From assembly GCF_001602525.1 (NCBI RefSeq), contig NZ_LSYT01000006.1, positions 248,001-312,000 on the forward strand: a DNA stretch of 64,000 nucleotides, in the 5' to 3' direction. A program made the position numbers and the translations under genes. Below the pieces are notes generated by a model. That model was given only the letters and a program-made list of their open reading frames with translations, did no database searches and had not been told where the DNA came from. Positions 42,798 to 50,628 of the stretch are shown in pieces. Within the stretch, counting starts at the first letter, position 1. Each line of letters starts with the position of its first letter. The stretch comes from Flavobacterium chilense. Its GTDB lineage: Bacteria; Bacteroidota; Bacteroidia; Flavobacteriales; Flavobacteriaceae.

Positions 42798-44000
42798 TTA
42801 TAAAACGCCAAGCTCAATCATACAGGCTTTCATCATTTCGTAAGTACGGTCAATATCGTTATCCAAACCAATAGAGAATCGGATCAAACCATCAGTTAGT
42901 CCCATTTCATGTTGCTCTTCTAACGGAATCTCGCTCGAAGTCGAAGTTCCAGGTGCGCTGAACAACGTTTTGTAAAAACCTAAACTTACTGCCAGATAAC
43001 CTAAATTTCTCGCCTGCATTAACTCCATTAATTCATTGGCTTTTGCCAAAGAACCCACATCAATTGTCATCATACCTCCAAAACCATATTCCGGATTAAT
43101 CATCGTTTTGTACAATTCATGACTCGGATGACTTTTTAATCCCGGATAAACCGTTTTTAAACCGTCTTTTTCAAATTTATCAGCAAGAACATGAGCGTTA
43201 TGACTGTGTTGTTTAATACGGATATGAAGCGTACGCAGATTTTTCATCACACTTGCAGATCGCAAACTATCCATTGTAGGCCCTAAAAGCATACTGGCGC
43301 CAGTATTTACATTTTTCAGCGAATTGATAAACTCTTTTGATGCACAAGTTACACCGCCAACCGTATCACTGCTTCCGTTAATATATTTCGTCAAACTGTG
43401 AATCACGATATCAGCACCTAATTTTGCAGGCGAAACAGATAATGGTGAAAACGTATTATCAACAACCAGTTTCAAATTGTGTTTTTTAGCAATTTGAGCT
43501 AAACCGGCAATATCAGCCACTTCTAATAAAGGATTACTAACTGTTTCACAGTATAAAACTTTCGTTTTTTCTGTAATTGCAGCTTCAACAACATCCAATT
43601 TTGTAATATCAACAAAGCTCGTTTCAATCCCAAATCTTGGTGTAAAGTTTTTTAAGAAAGCATAAGTTCCTCCATAAATAGTTCGGCTCGAAACAATGTG
43701 ATCGCCCGCACCGCACAATTGCAAAAGAGTAGGCGTAATCGCTCCCATTCCCGAAGCTGAAACATTTGCTGTCTCCGTTCCTTCCATCGCTGCCAAAGCC
43801 TGATCCAGATATAAATTACTTGGCGACGAATGACGAGAATATAAATAACAGCCTTCCATATTTCCTTCAAAAGTATCAAACATCGTTTTAGCCGAAAGAA
43901 AAGTATAAGTCGAAGAATCAGAAATCGACGGATTCACACCGCCAAATTCACCAAAGTACTGCAAATCCTGAATTTTATCTGCTGGGTTAAAGTCTTTCAT
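42798..44000 (-). CDS. PLP-dependent trans-sulfuration enzyme, methionine gamma-lyase-like
   Basis: This 400-residue protein is a Cys/Met-metabolism PLP enzyme. The cofactor Lys (about 203) lies in SLTKYINGSSDTVGG, and YSRHSSPSNLYLDQALAAMEG carries the Tyr and substrate-side residues. It begins MKDFNPADKIQDLQYFGEFG, typical for Bacteroidota methionine gamma-lyase annotations. It would release methanethiol or split cystathionine in the cytoplasm. A divergent Lrp/AsnC regulator starts 374 bp away and may control it. Cystathionine gamma-synthase or O-acetylhomoserine sulfhydrylase are possible alternatives. Confidence 0.75.
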   Translation of the reverse strand: MKDFNPADKIQDLQYFGEFGGVNPSISDSSTYTFLSAKTMFDTFEGNMEGCYLYSRHSSPSNLYLDQALAAMEGTETANVSASGMGAITPTLLQLCGAGDHIVSSRTIYGGTYAFLKNFTPRFGIETSFVDITKLDVVEAAITEKTKVLYCETVSNPLLEVADIAGLAQIAKKHNLKLVVDNTFSPLSVSPAKLGADIVIHSLTKYINGSSDTVGGVTCASKEFINSLKNVNTGASMLLGPTMDSLRSASVMKNLRTLHIRIKQHSHNAHVLADKFEKDGLKTVYPGLKSHPSHELYKTMINPEYGFGGMMTIDVGSLAKANELMELMQARNLGYLAVSLGFYKTLFSAPGTSTSSEIPLEEQHEMGLTDGLIRFSIGLDNDIDRTYEMMKACMIELGVL

Positions 44001-44373
44001 ATGTTTATGGTTTGTTGTTTATTGTTTATCGTTTGTCATTGCTATTGAAATTGTCATTGAAATTGCTATCCTGAATGAAGTCGAAGGATTAGGAGCTATT
44101 TCCTGCTATCCGCTATATCTTTTGTGGCGAACCCCGCCACAAAAGGATGCCGCTTCTATCAGGGCTAGGGGACTCATTTTCAAAATAAATTCTATTCAAA
44201 ATAAGATCTATTTAGAAAAAAAATCAACTGAAAAAGTTATAATTAGATTTTAAAACTATAAAAATGTATTTATTATGATTTTTAATCTAAATTTGATCTT
44301 TAAATCATAATTAAGTAGATTTTCTTTCTCTTCAAAAAGCGACCAACTATCAACCATAAACCATCAACTAAAT
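44001..44373. other. Divergent control region between the lyase and lrp-like genes
   Basis: This gap holds the hairpin RNA at 44091-44171 and, nearer the regulator, AT-rich half-sites such as TTTAATCTAAATTTGATC and TTTAAATCATAATT (about 44280-44315), which could bind an Lrp protein. No certain promoter was found. Confidence 0.35.
44091..44171 (-). ncRNA. Flavobacterial hairpin RNA element, copy 3
   Basis: On the minus strand it reads CCCTAGCCCTGATAGAAGCG, a hairpin CTTTTGTGGCG-GGGTT-CGCCACAAAAG, then GCGGATAGCAGGAAATAGC. It is the same family as 34040-34122, and the stem differs by a compensatory pair. It sits in the gap upstream of the lyase gene. Confidence 0.65.
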
Positions 44374-44832
44374 ATGACCTTAGACGACACCGATAAAAAA
44401 CTCCTGGTTTTACTGCAAACCGATAGTAAAAAAACAACCAAAGAATTGTCTTTAAAACTCAATCTTTCGGTAACAGCGGTTTACGAACGCATCAAAAAGT
44501 TAGAGCGCGAAGGAATCATCAAAAACTATGTAGCTCTAGTCGATAAATCCAAAATCGACAAAGGATTCGTAGTTTTTTGCCATTTAAAACTCATTCAGCA
44601 CACTAAAGAATTCCTGACCAAATTCGAAAGCGAAGTCATCAAACTAAACGAAGTTCTGGAATGCCATCACGTAAGCGGCGATTATGATTATATTTTGAAA
44701 GTATTAGTAAAAGATATGGAAGCGTACCGGGAATTTTTAGTAACCAAATTAACTTCGTTGCAACACATTGGAAGTACACAAAGTATGTTTATGATTAGTG
44801 AAGTGAAGAACTCAACGGTGATTTCTTTTTAA
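44374..44832 (+). CDS. Lrp/AsnC family transcriptional regulator
   Basis: This 152-residue protein begins with a helix-turn-helix (about 5-55; TTKELSLKLNLSVTAVYERI) and ends in a RAM ligand-binding domain (about 65-145; HHVSGDYDYILKVLVKDMEAY). Such proteins form octamers and respond to amino acids. It is divergent to the methionine gamma-lyase-like gene, which is the natural target. Confidence 0.85.
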   Translation: MTLDDTDKKLLVLLQTDSKKTTKELSLKLNLSVTAVYERIKKLEREGIIKNYVALVDKSKIDKGFVVFCHLKLIQHTKEFLTKFESEVIKLNEVLECHHVSGDYDYILKVLVKDMEAYREFLVTKLTSLQHIGSTQSMFMISEVKNSTVISF

Positions 44833-44872
44833 AAGGTTCAAAGGAGCAGAGAGGCAAAGGTTCAAAGGTTTT
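44831..44872. repeat. Copy of the GGTTCAAAG intergenic repeat
   Basis: AAAAGGTTCAAAGGAGCAGAG and AGGCAAAGGTTCAAAGG directly follow the regulator stop. Same family as 25441-25480. Confidence 0.55.
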
Positions 44873-44974
44873 TTTCTTTGAGGCTTAGTCCCGATAGCCA
44901 TCGGGATTGTGGTAAAAAGTTTTAACATAATTGAATCATTATAAATCTTAAATTTGAGTTTAAATAAAAGCAAA

Positions 44975-45220
44975 ATGGAAACGAAAGAATTAAGACGTAA
45001 GCTTATAAAAGATTTTGGCAGATTCATTGAAGATGATTCAAAATTAGAGATTTTGGAAAGTGTTTTTGATGCTATAAATCATGACGAAAAAGATTCAATT
45101 GTTCCTGATTCGCATTATAATTTAGTTGCGGAAGAAAGAGAAAAATATCTGTCTGGAGAAATACAGGCAAGTTCGTGGGAAGAAACGGAACAACGCTTGA
45201 ATGCTAAGTATGGTTTTTAA
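44975..45220 (+). CDS. Antitoxin of a RelE/ParE-type pair
   Basis: The protein has 81 residues from the ATG at 44975; an in-frame TTG 21 bp upstream adds seven residues and is unlikely. It is acidic, with a helical N-terminus (METKELRRKLIKDFGRFIED). A C-terminal IQASSWEETEQRLNAKYGF resembles the tail of addiction-module antitoxins of the CHP02574 kind. It overlaps the toxin gene by 11-20 bp. It should neutralise the downstream toxin. Confidence 0.7.
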   Translation: METKELRRKLIKDFGRFIEDDSKLEILESVFDAINHDEKDSIVPDSHYNLVAEEREKYLSGEIQASSWEETEQRLNAKYGF

Positions 45221-45500
45221 AATTAAAATTTTGCCATTAGCAGAAAAAGAAATTGAAGAATCTATTGAATTTTACGAAAGCAGAAGTACAGGTTTGGGAA
45301 AACAATTTCTAACTTATTTAAGATCTTATCTCAAAGTTTTAAAAACAAATCCCGAATTATTTGAAATTAAAAGACAACCGGGTTATAGAGAAATGACTTT
45401 GGTTAAATTTCCATTTGTTATCATTTATGAGATTATCGGAAATGAAATAATTATTTATTCAGTATTTCATACTTCAAGAAATCCTAAAAAGAAACCTTGA
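45210..45500 (+). CDS. RelE/ParE-family toxin
   Basis: The protein has 96 residues from the ATG at 45210; an ATG at 45201 gives three more residues. The pattern ILPLAEKEIEESIEFYESRS, GLGKQFLTYLRSYLKVL and a C-terminal FVIIYEIIGNEIIIYSVFHT is the ParE fold. ParE toxins poison gyrase, while RelE relatives cleave mRNA; sequence alone does not decide. It overlaps its antitoxin gene. Confidence 0.8.
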   Translation: MVFKIKILPLAEKEIEESIEFYESRSTGLGKQFLTYLRSYLKVLKTNPELFEIKRQPGYREMTLVKFPFVIIYEIIGNEIIIYSVFHTSRNPKKKP

Positions 45501-45539
45501 TTTTAATTCGCAATATTTATTATAATTTTTAATGTAAAA

Positions 45540-45917
45540 ATGGTCATGCAGGAATGGGAACCAATATCTTTAGATGAACTTTATATAGAGATTTTAAAAA
45601 CAGAAAAAGATTTGAGCGAAGAATTGAAGAATTTCTGGAATTTAACTAAAATCTATCCAATAAAATGGAAAGAAAAAGAATTCGGAGAAATGGGAGGAGG
45701 GTTCTGGGTTGTCGCTATTTGTGGTTCTCAAGTAATATGGTATAATGATATTGAGGAAGGCTTTAATATTTCTACATATAAAATATTTGGAGAAATCGAA
45801 AAATATTGGTGTAATCAGGATGAACTTGTTTGGTCAATTACTAAGCTATATGAAATGATTAAATCGGCTCAGTATTTAATGAACGGATTTCGAGGTATTC
45901 AAGAAAGTCTGCAATAA
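45540..45917 (+). CDS. Hypothetical cytosolic protein
   Basis: This 125-residue acidic protein is rich in Trp and Glu (MQEWEPISLDELYIEILKTE, GGGFWVVAICGSQVIWYND). The layout recalls immunity or SMI1/KNR4-like small proteins, but no motif decides this. It follows the toxin gene by 39 bp and could share its transcript. The ATG two codons downstream is equally possible. Confidence 0.5.
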   Translation: MVMQEWEPISLDELYIEILKTEKDLSEELKNFWNLTKIYPIKWKEKEFGEMGGGFWVVAICGSQVIWYNDIEEGFNISTYKIFGEIEKYWCNQDELVWSITKLYEMIKSAQYLMNGFRGIQESLQ

Positions 45918-45928
45918 GAAAGTAAATA

Positions 45929-46010
45929 AAAAACTTTGCGACTCTGCGTCTTTGCGAGATTGAAAAAAACAAAAAAACTTTGTGTCTTAGAGCCTTCGTG
46001 GGAGAAAACC
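45929..46010. repeat. Intergenic CTTTGCGACTCTGCG-type repeat
   Basis: AACTTTGCGACTCTGCGTC and a related AACTTTGTGTCTTAGAGCC follow each other between the hypothetical gene and lpdA. They resemble the other CTTTG/CTCTG repeats in this window. Confidence 0.45.
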
Positions 46011-46071
46011 TTCCTCCAAAATTTCCCATAAAAAACATTGAAAATTAAACTTTAAACAAAACTTTATTCCT

Positions 46072-46079
46072 TAATTTTG
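46072..46079 (+). promoter_or_regulatory. -7 box of lpdA
   Basis: TAATTTTG fits TAnnTTTG and lies 28 bp before the lpdA ATG. No -33 element at the right distance was seen. Confidence 0.45.
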
Positions 46080-46106
46080 TATCGCTAAAAATAAAATAGA
46101 CAAACT

Positions 46107-47510
46107 ATGAGTTCATTTGACGTAGTCATTATAGGTTCAGGTCCTGGAGGATATGTATCAGCAATTCGTTGCGCACAATTAGGTTTTAAAACTGCAATTG
46201 TAGAAAAATATAATTCATTAGGCGGAACTTGCCTTAACGTAGGTTGTATTCCTTCAAAAGCATTATTATCTTCTTCTCATCATTATGCTGAAATTGCTCA
46301 TTTTGCAGACCACGGAATCGAAGTTTCTGGCGATGTAAAAATCAATTTAGAGAAAATGATCGCGCGCAAACAAGCCGTTGTAGATCAAACCGTAGGTGGA
46401 ATCAACTACTTAATGGATAAAAATAAAATTACTGTTTTCAATGGTTTAGGTTCTTTTGTAGACGCAACGCACATTGCAGTTGCAAAAGCTGACGGAACAT
46501 CAGAAACTATCGAAGCAAAATATACTGTAATTGCTACAGGATCAAAACCATCCTCTTTGCCGTTCATCAAAATTGATAAAGAAAGAATCATCACTTCTAC
46601 TGAAGCTTTAGCTTTAAAAGAAGTACCAAAACATTTAGTAATTATTGGTGGAGGAGTTATCGGAATCGAACTTGGACAAGTTTACCTTCGTTTAGGGGCT
46701 CAGGTTTCTGTAGTAGAATTCATGGACAGAATCATTCCTGGAATGGACGGTTCTCTTTCTAAAGAGTTAACTAAAGTATTGAAAAAACAAGGAATGAAAT
46801 TCTACGTTTCTCACAAAGTAAAATCAGTAGAAAGAAACGGCGATGCTGTAGTGGTTCAGGCTGAAAATGCAAAAGGAGAAACAATCACTCTTGAAGGAGA
46901 TTATTCATTAGTTTCTGTTGGTCGTCGTCCTTACACAGACGGATTAAACGCTGACAAAGCCGGAGTAAAAATCTCAGACAGAGGACAAGTTGAAGTAAAC
47001 GACCATTTACAAACTAATGTTCCAAATATCTACGCTATTGGTGATGTTGTTCGTGGAGCAATGTTAGCACACAAAGCGGAAGAAGAAGGAACAATGGTTG
47101 CTGAAATTTTAGCTGGTCAAAAACCACATATCGATTATAATTTAATTCCTGGTGTAGTTTACACTTGGCCAGAAGTTGCCGCAGTTGGACAAACGGAAGA
47201 GCAATTGAAAGCTGCAGGTGTGAAATACAAATCTGGAAGTTTCCCATTCAAAGCGTTAGGACGTGCAAGAGCAAGTGCTGACTTAGATGGATTTGTGAAA
47301 ATCCTTGCTGATGAAAAAACAGACGAAGTTTTAGGAGTTCACATGATTGGGGCACGTACAGCAGATTTAATTGCTGAAGCGGTTACTGCAATGGAATTCA
47401 AAGCGTCTGCTGAAGATATTTCAAGAATGAGCCACGCGCACCCAACTTTCGCGGAAGCGGTAAAAGAAGCAGCATTAGCAGCTACTGAAAACAGAGCAAT
47501 ACACGTATAA
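46107..47510 (+). CDS. lpdA: Dihydrolipoyl dehydrogenase (E3)
   Basis: This 467-residue flavoprotein has FAD-binding VVIIGSGPGGYVSAIRCAQ at the N-terminus, the redox disulfide in GGTCLNVGCIPSK (about 38-50), the NAD-binding VIIGGGVIGIELG (about 177-189) and the C-terminal catalytic His-Glu in HAHPTFAEAVKEA. It reoxidises lipoamide of 2-oxoacid dehydrogenases and the glycine cleavage system. It is single, with a -7 box before it and a strong terminator after. Confidence 0.95.
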   Translation: MSSFDVVIIGSGPGGYVSAIRCAQLGFKTAIVEKYNSLGGTCLNVGCIPSKALLSSSHHYAEIAHFADHGIEVSGDVKINLEKMIARKQAVVDQTVGGINYLMDKNKITVFNGLGSFVDATHIAVAKADGTSETIEAKYTVIATGSKPSSLPFIKIDKERIITSTEALALKEVPKHLVIIGGGVIGIELGQVYLRLGAQVSVVEFMDRIIPGMDGSLSKELTKVLKKQGMKFYVSHKVKSVERNGDAVVVQAENAKGETITLEGDYSLVSVGRRPYTDGLNADKAGVKISDRGQVEVNDHLQTNVPNIYAIGDVVRGAMLAHKAEEEGTMVAEILAGQKPHIDYNLIPGVVYTWPEVAAVGQTEEQLKAAGVKYKSGSFPFKALGRARASADLDGFVKILADEKTDEVLGVHMIGARTADLIAEAVTAMEFKASAEDISRMSHAHPTFAEAVKEAALAATENRAIHV

Positions 47511-47531
47511 AATTTACGTAAAGCATATTTT

Positions 47532-47572
47532 AAAAAACACCAATCCTGAGATTTCAGGATTGGTGTTTTTTT
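47532..47572 (+). terminator. Terminator of lpdA
   Basis: AAAAAACACCAATCCTGA and TCAGGATTGGTGTTTTTT form an 18-bp stem with a GATT loop, about 22 bp after the stop. Confidence 0.9.
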
Positions 47573-47575
47573 ATG

Positions 47576-47731
47576 GCGTCCTATGGGACATTTTTATTTT
47601 CATTTCTACTAACATTTAGTTCCTAACAGAGTTGGATAAGTGCAAATTTTATCTAACGATATTTATCCTTCTGAGATTATATATTGGCAGAAAAAATAGA
47701 ATTCAACACCTTCTTTGTCCCATAGGGACTA
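47576..47731. repeat. Pair of GTCC-YATAGG-GAC palindromes
   Basis: GTCCTATGGGAC (about 47578-47589) and GTCCCATAGGGAC (about 47718-47730) are related small palindromes flanking about 130 bp. Similar palindromes head many flavobacterial intergenic repeats. No coding frame lies between. Confidence 0.5.
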
Positions 47732-47787
47732 CATATTTATAGTTGATAAAAATATTTGTTCATTAGATAAATTATTAAAATCTAAAA

Positions 47788-47960
47788 GCTCCAGAGGAGC
47801 AAAATATTTATAACAAAGAATTACCGCAAAGATTCCAAGCTCTAGCGGAGCAAAATATTTATAGCAAAGAATTACCACAAAGATTCTAAGCTCCAGCGGA
47901 GCGAAATATTTATAGCAAAGTATTGCCGCAAAGATTCTAAGCTCCAGCGGAGCGAAATAT
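47788..47960. repeat. 51-bp tandem repeat with GCTCC-GGAGC palindrome
   Basis: Units begin at 47788, 47839, 47890 and 47941, each exactly 51 bp apart; the last is partial. Each starts with a GCTCYAGMGGAGC palindrome followed by RAAATATTTATA and a CAAAG-ATTMC block. No spacers differ between units, so it is not a CRISPR array. Confidence 0.85.
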
Positions 47961-48000
47961 ATCGATTATAAACATGTCGTTCCGGAGCTTTACGTCGACT

Positions 48001-48066
48001 GCAATAAATTATGCAATAAATTATGCAATAAATTATGCAATAAATTATGCTATAAATTATGCTATA
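48001..48066. repeat. 12-bp tandem array GCAATAAATTAT
   Basis: Four copies of GCAATAAATTAT and one GCTATAAATTAT run from 48001 to 48060, with a decaying sixth. It directly follows the 51-bp array, and a GCTTCTCCGAAGC palindrome follows at about 48074. It is a simple slippage-prone array without a gene. Confidence 0.9.
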
Positions 48067-48227
48067 GATATTTTGCTTCTCCGAAGCTTTTTATAGGTAA
48101 GGTAAATTTTGTATAAAGGCAATTTTGATAAAATTTTTAATCGTTAGAAAATATAAAATCAAATAATAATTCTGTAAAATAGTTCTCATGATCTCATAAT
48201 ATCTTTACATACACAAAAGATACTATT

Positions 48228-48770
48228 ATGAAAAGTAAATATATAGCTCCGGTTTTAGTTGGAGCAGGAGTAGCACTTGCGCTTTATTCCTGCGGTTCAA
48301 CGATTCCTAAAAAAGCAGTTGCTGTCACTAATTTCGACAAAGCAAAATATTTAGGAAAATGGTATGAAATTGCCAGATTGGATTTTAAATATGAAAAAGG
48401 TTTAAACAATGTCACAGCCGAATATACTGCAAATGATGACGGAAGCATAAAAGTAGATAATAAAGGCTACGATACTAAAAAAGACAAGTGGAAGGAAAGT
48501 ATTGGAAAAGCTAAATTTGTCAAAGCCGACAATATCGGAATGCTAAAAGTGTCCTTTTTTGGACCTTTTTATGCCGGATATAATGTAATTGCTGTCGAAG
48601 ATAATTACAAATATGCACTTGTCGCCGGCGAAAGCTTAAAATACATGTGGATACTTTCCAGAGAAACTACAATTCCCGAAAGTATAAAAGCAAATTTCCT
48701 CATTAAAGCCAGAGAAATTGGATATGAAGTCTCAGATCTGGTTTGGGTAAAACACGATAAAGTAAATTAG
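48228..48770 (+). CDS. Lipocalin-type outer-membrane lipoprotein (Blc-like)
   Basis: The protein has 180 residues, with a lipoprotein signal ending LALYSCGST (Cys about 22). The lipocalin motif GKWYEIARLDFKYEKGLNNV (about 44-63) and the strand YMWILSRE (about 138) match Blc. Blc-type lipocalins bind lysophospholipids or fatty acids and help envelope repair. It should sit at the outer membrane. A hairpin follows that can stop transcription. Confidence 0.85.
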   Translation: MKSKYIAPVLVGAGVALALYSCGSTIPKKAVAVTNFDKAKYLGKWYEIARLDFKYEKGLNNVTAEYTANDDGSIKVDNKGYDTKKDKWKESIGKAKFVKADNIGMLKVSFFGPFYAGYNVIAVEDNYKYALVAGESLKYMWILSRETTIPESIKANFLIKAREIGYEVSDLVWVKHDKVN

Positions 48771-48804
48771 TAAAGATTTTAAGGTTGAAATTTTTATTAA
48801 AAAG

Positions 48805-48837
48805 CAAACCCGATACTTTTTATGAGTATCGGGTTTG
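48805..48837. terminator. Hairpin between lipocalin and DoxX-like genes
   Basis: CAAACCCGATACT and AGTATCGGGTTTG form a 13-bp stem with a 7-base loop. It lies between convergent genes and can serve both strands. Confidence 0.75.
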
Positions 48838-48859
48838 TCTATTTTGGTGTGAAAATAAA

Positions 48860-49234
48860 TTATCTGGTAAAAACACTTTTATAATTATCCCAATATCTGT
48901 AAATCAAGAATAAATTGCCCAGAAATAGTAATGCTGCAATTGGCAAACCTTGAGGAGCTAAAAAATAATTGATAAACAAAATGTTTACCGTAATAGGTAA
49001 GATCAAAATATTAGCCAGTGTTACATATCGACCTGTTACAAAAGCAATTCCGCAAAGTAATTCTATTGATTTTGCTAAAGGCATTATATACGTCGAAGCC
49101 ATTAAACCAACATTAAAAGCCTTGAAATTTCCTGTTGTTTCTGGTTCAGGTGCCAGGTGAAAAAAATAACTAATAGAGGCAAAAAGCAGTAAAAGGCCAA
49201 TTAAAACTCGGACAATAATCGTAGCAATTTTCAT
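48860..49234 (-). CDS. DoxX-like membrane protein
   Basis: This 124-residue protein has four membrane helices (about 4-24, 45-65, 70-92, 95-117) in the DoxX/DoxD arrangement. It begins MKIATIIVRVLIGLLLLFAS, typical for the family. No catalytic motif is visible. Family members are linked to redox or oxidative stress, but the function is not known. It is convergent with the lipocalin gene. Confidence 0.7.
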   Translation of the reverse strand: MKIATIIVRVLIGLLLLFASISYFFHLAPEPETTGNFKAFNVGLMASTYIMPLAKSIELLCGIAFVTGRYVTLANILILPITVNILFINYFLAPQGLPIAALLFLGNLFLIYRYWDNYKSVFTR

Positions 49235-49444
49235 AATACTTAGGATTTTAAATAGGTTAAAAAAGTATAATTATTTTTTTGGAAAAACGATATAATCTGA
49301 ATCCTCAATTAAAATGGTATTGAATTTTGAAGCTTTCTATTGAGGATTTTACAATCTAATTAATCCTATTTTGGGATTAATACAATGCTATATCAAATAT
49401 AACGAATTTTTTCTTATGAAATTGCTGCTTTATTAACACTTTTC

Positions 49445-50341
49445 CTATTTCTTAATGTATTTTTTATAAAGAAAAAATCCACCAAAACCAATCAGAATAA
49501 AAGGCCAAAGATTGATTAGAAATACAAAGATTCCTTCCAGAATATACCAGCCACTTTTTAGAGAATCCAGAATTTGAAGCCCCAAATTCGGCTTATAAGC
49601 ATTGCTGTCTTTTTCGCTTGCCATGATTTCCTGTCTGATCGTTTCATTTTGGTACAGTTGCAAAGTAATAGTGCTAAAATTTACCTGATCCTGCAAGGAC
49701 AAATTATCAATAGTATGATTGTCATTTGCTTCTTTTTGATTGGCAAGCGTATTTTCTGCCTCAATAACATCATTGATTTTTTTACCCTTAGTATCAATAG
49801 CTTTTTCTACTCTTTTTTCGGTTACAGAACTTCTTTTTTGTGAAAGCTGATTGGCTAACATTTTCAGCGAAACGTCATCGGCTTTAATTACCCTGAAATC
49901 AAGAAAATCAATTTGTTTGGCAATAGTTTTAATCACAGTATCAAGTTGAGTGTTAGGTACTCTGATAGTAATGTTGTTTTCGACTGTATATTTTGTAGTT
50001 TCAAGTGTGCTGTCCTGACTGATTTTGGTTTTTATCTGATCGTGAATATTGCTTTGTAAATTGGTATATGTAACAAAACCTCCAAACTTTTGAGTAGCAT
50101 TTTCAATTGCATAAGTAGACTTGACGACATTTTTGACCTTAAATTTAATATCAGCAGTTCGAATAAATTTCTGTTTACTGTTTTTATCGACCACTGCTGC
50201 CGATGATGAAACAGCAGTACTGTCAGCTGTCATTTTGTAATCTGCGATATCTGCTGTCGAAGTAGAATCTGCTTTTTTGCAGGAAAATAGTAATGCGATG
50301 ATTACCACAGAAGTCAATCCTAATTTTGCAATTGTTTTCAT
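49445..50341 (-). CDS. DUF4349 membrane-anchored lipoprotein
   Basis: The protein has 298 residues. The signal ends in LLFSCKK (lipid Cys about 21). The conserved region (about 60-240; KFIRTADIKFKVKNV, TIRVPNTQLDTVI) with a coiled-coil stretch (about 165-215) is DUF4349. A final membrane helix ends in a basic tail (FFLYKKYIKK). So it is anchored at both ends, in the envelope. Function unknown. Confidence 0.75.
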   Translation of the reverse strand: MKTIAKLGLTSVVIIALLFSCKKADSTSTADIADYKMTADSTAVSSSAAVVDKNSKQKFIRTADIKFKVKNVVKSTYAIENATQKFGGFVTYTNLQSNIHDQIKTKISQDSTLETTKYTVENNITIRVPNTQLDTVIKTIAKQIDFLDFRVIKADDVSLKMLANQLSQKRSSVTEKRVEKAIDTKGKKINDVIEAENTLANQKEANDNHTIDNLSLQDQVNFSTITLQLYQNETIRQEIMASEKDSNAYKPNLGLQILDSLKSGWYILEGIFVFLINLWPFILIGFGGFFLYKKYIKK

Positions 50342-50628
50342 AAAGGTTATAAAATTTGATTAATAAATAATAGTTGGTCTGCTTATCAGACTGTTTTGTA
50401 TACCACAGTTTAAACCGTAAAATTTCTATAGCGAACAATAAAAAGAACTTTATTATCGGTATAATTTGCAGCAATTTTTTTAAGAGTAATTTTTAAATCA
50501 AATAGCAGGAAAAGTTTTCATAATTAGTACTAATTCGATATACTAAAAAGTGTGCCAATAATTTTTGAGTATTATTTTATTGAAGGATTTTTTTTGTCGT
50601 AATTTTGAAATCTAAAATTTATTTATTT
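50342..50628. other. Divergent intergenic region before pabB
   Basis: This AT-rich gap should hold the promoters of both neighbours. I see no certain -7 box, no terminator and no repeat in it. Confidence 0.35.

Noticed and set aside
47788..47960. CRISPR array
   Set aside because: Units are 51-bp direct repeats without variable spacers, and no cas gene is nearby.
48001..48066. Iteron-type replication origin
   Set aside because: The 12-bp units lack a replication initiator gene or DnaA boxes nearby; simple tandem slippage explains them.
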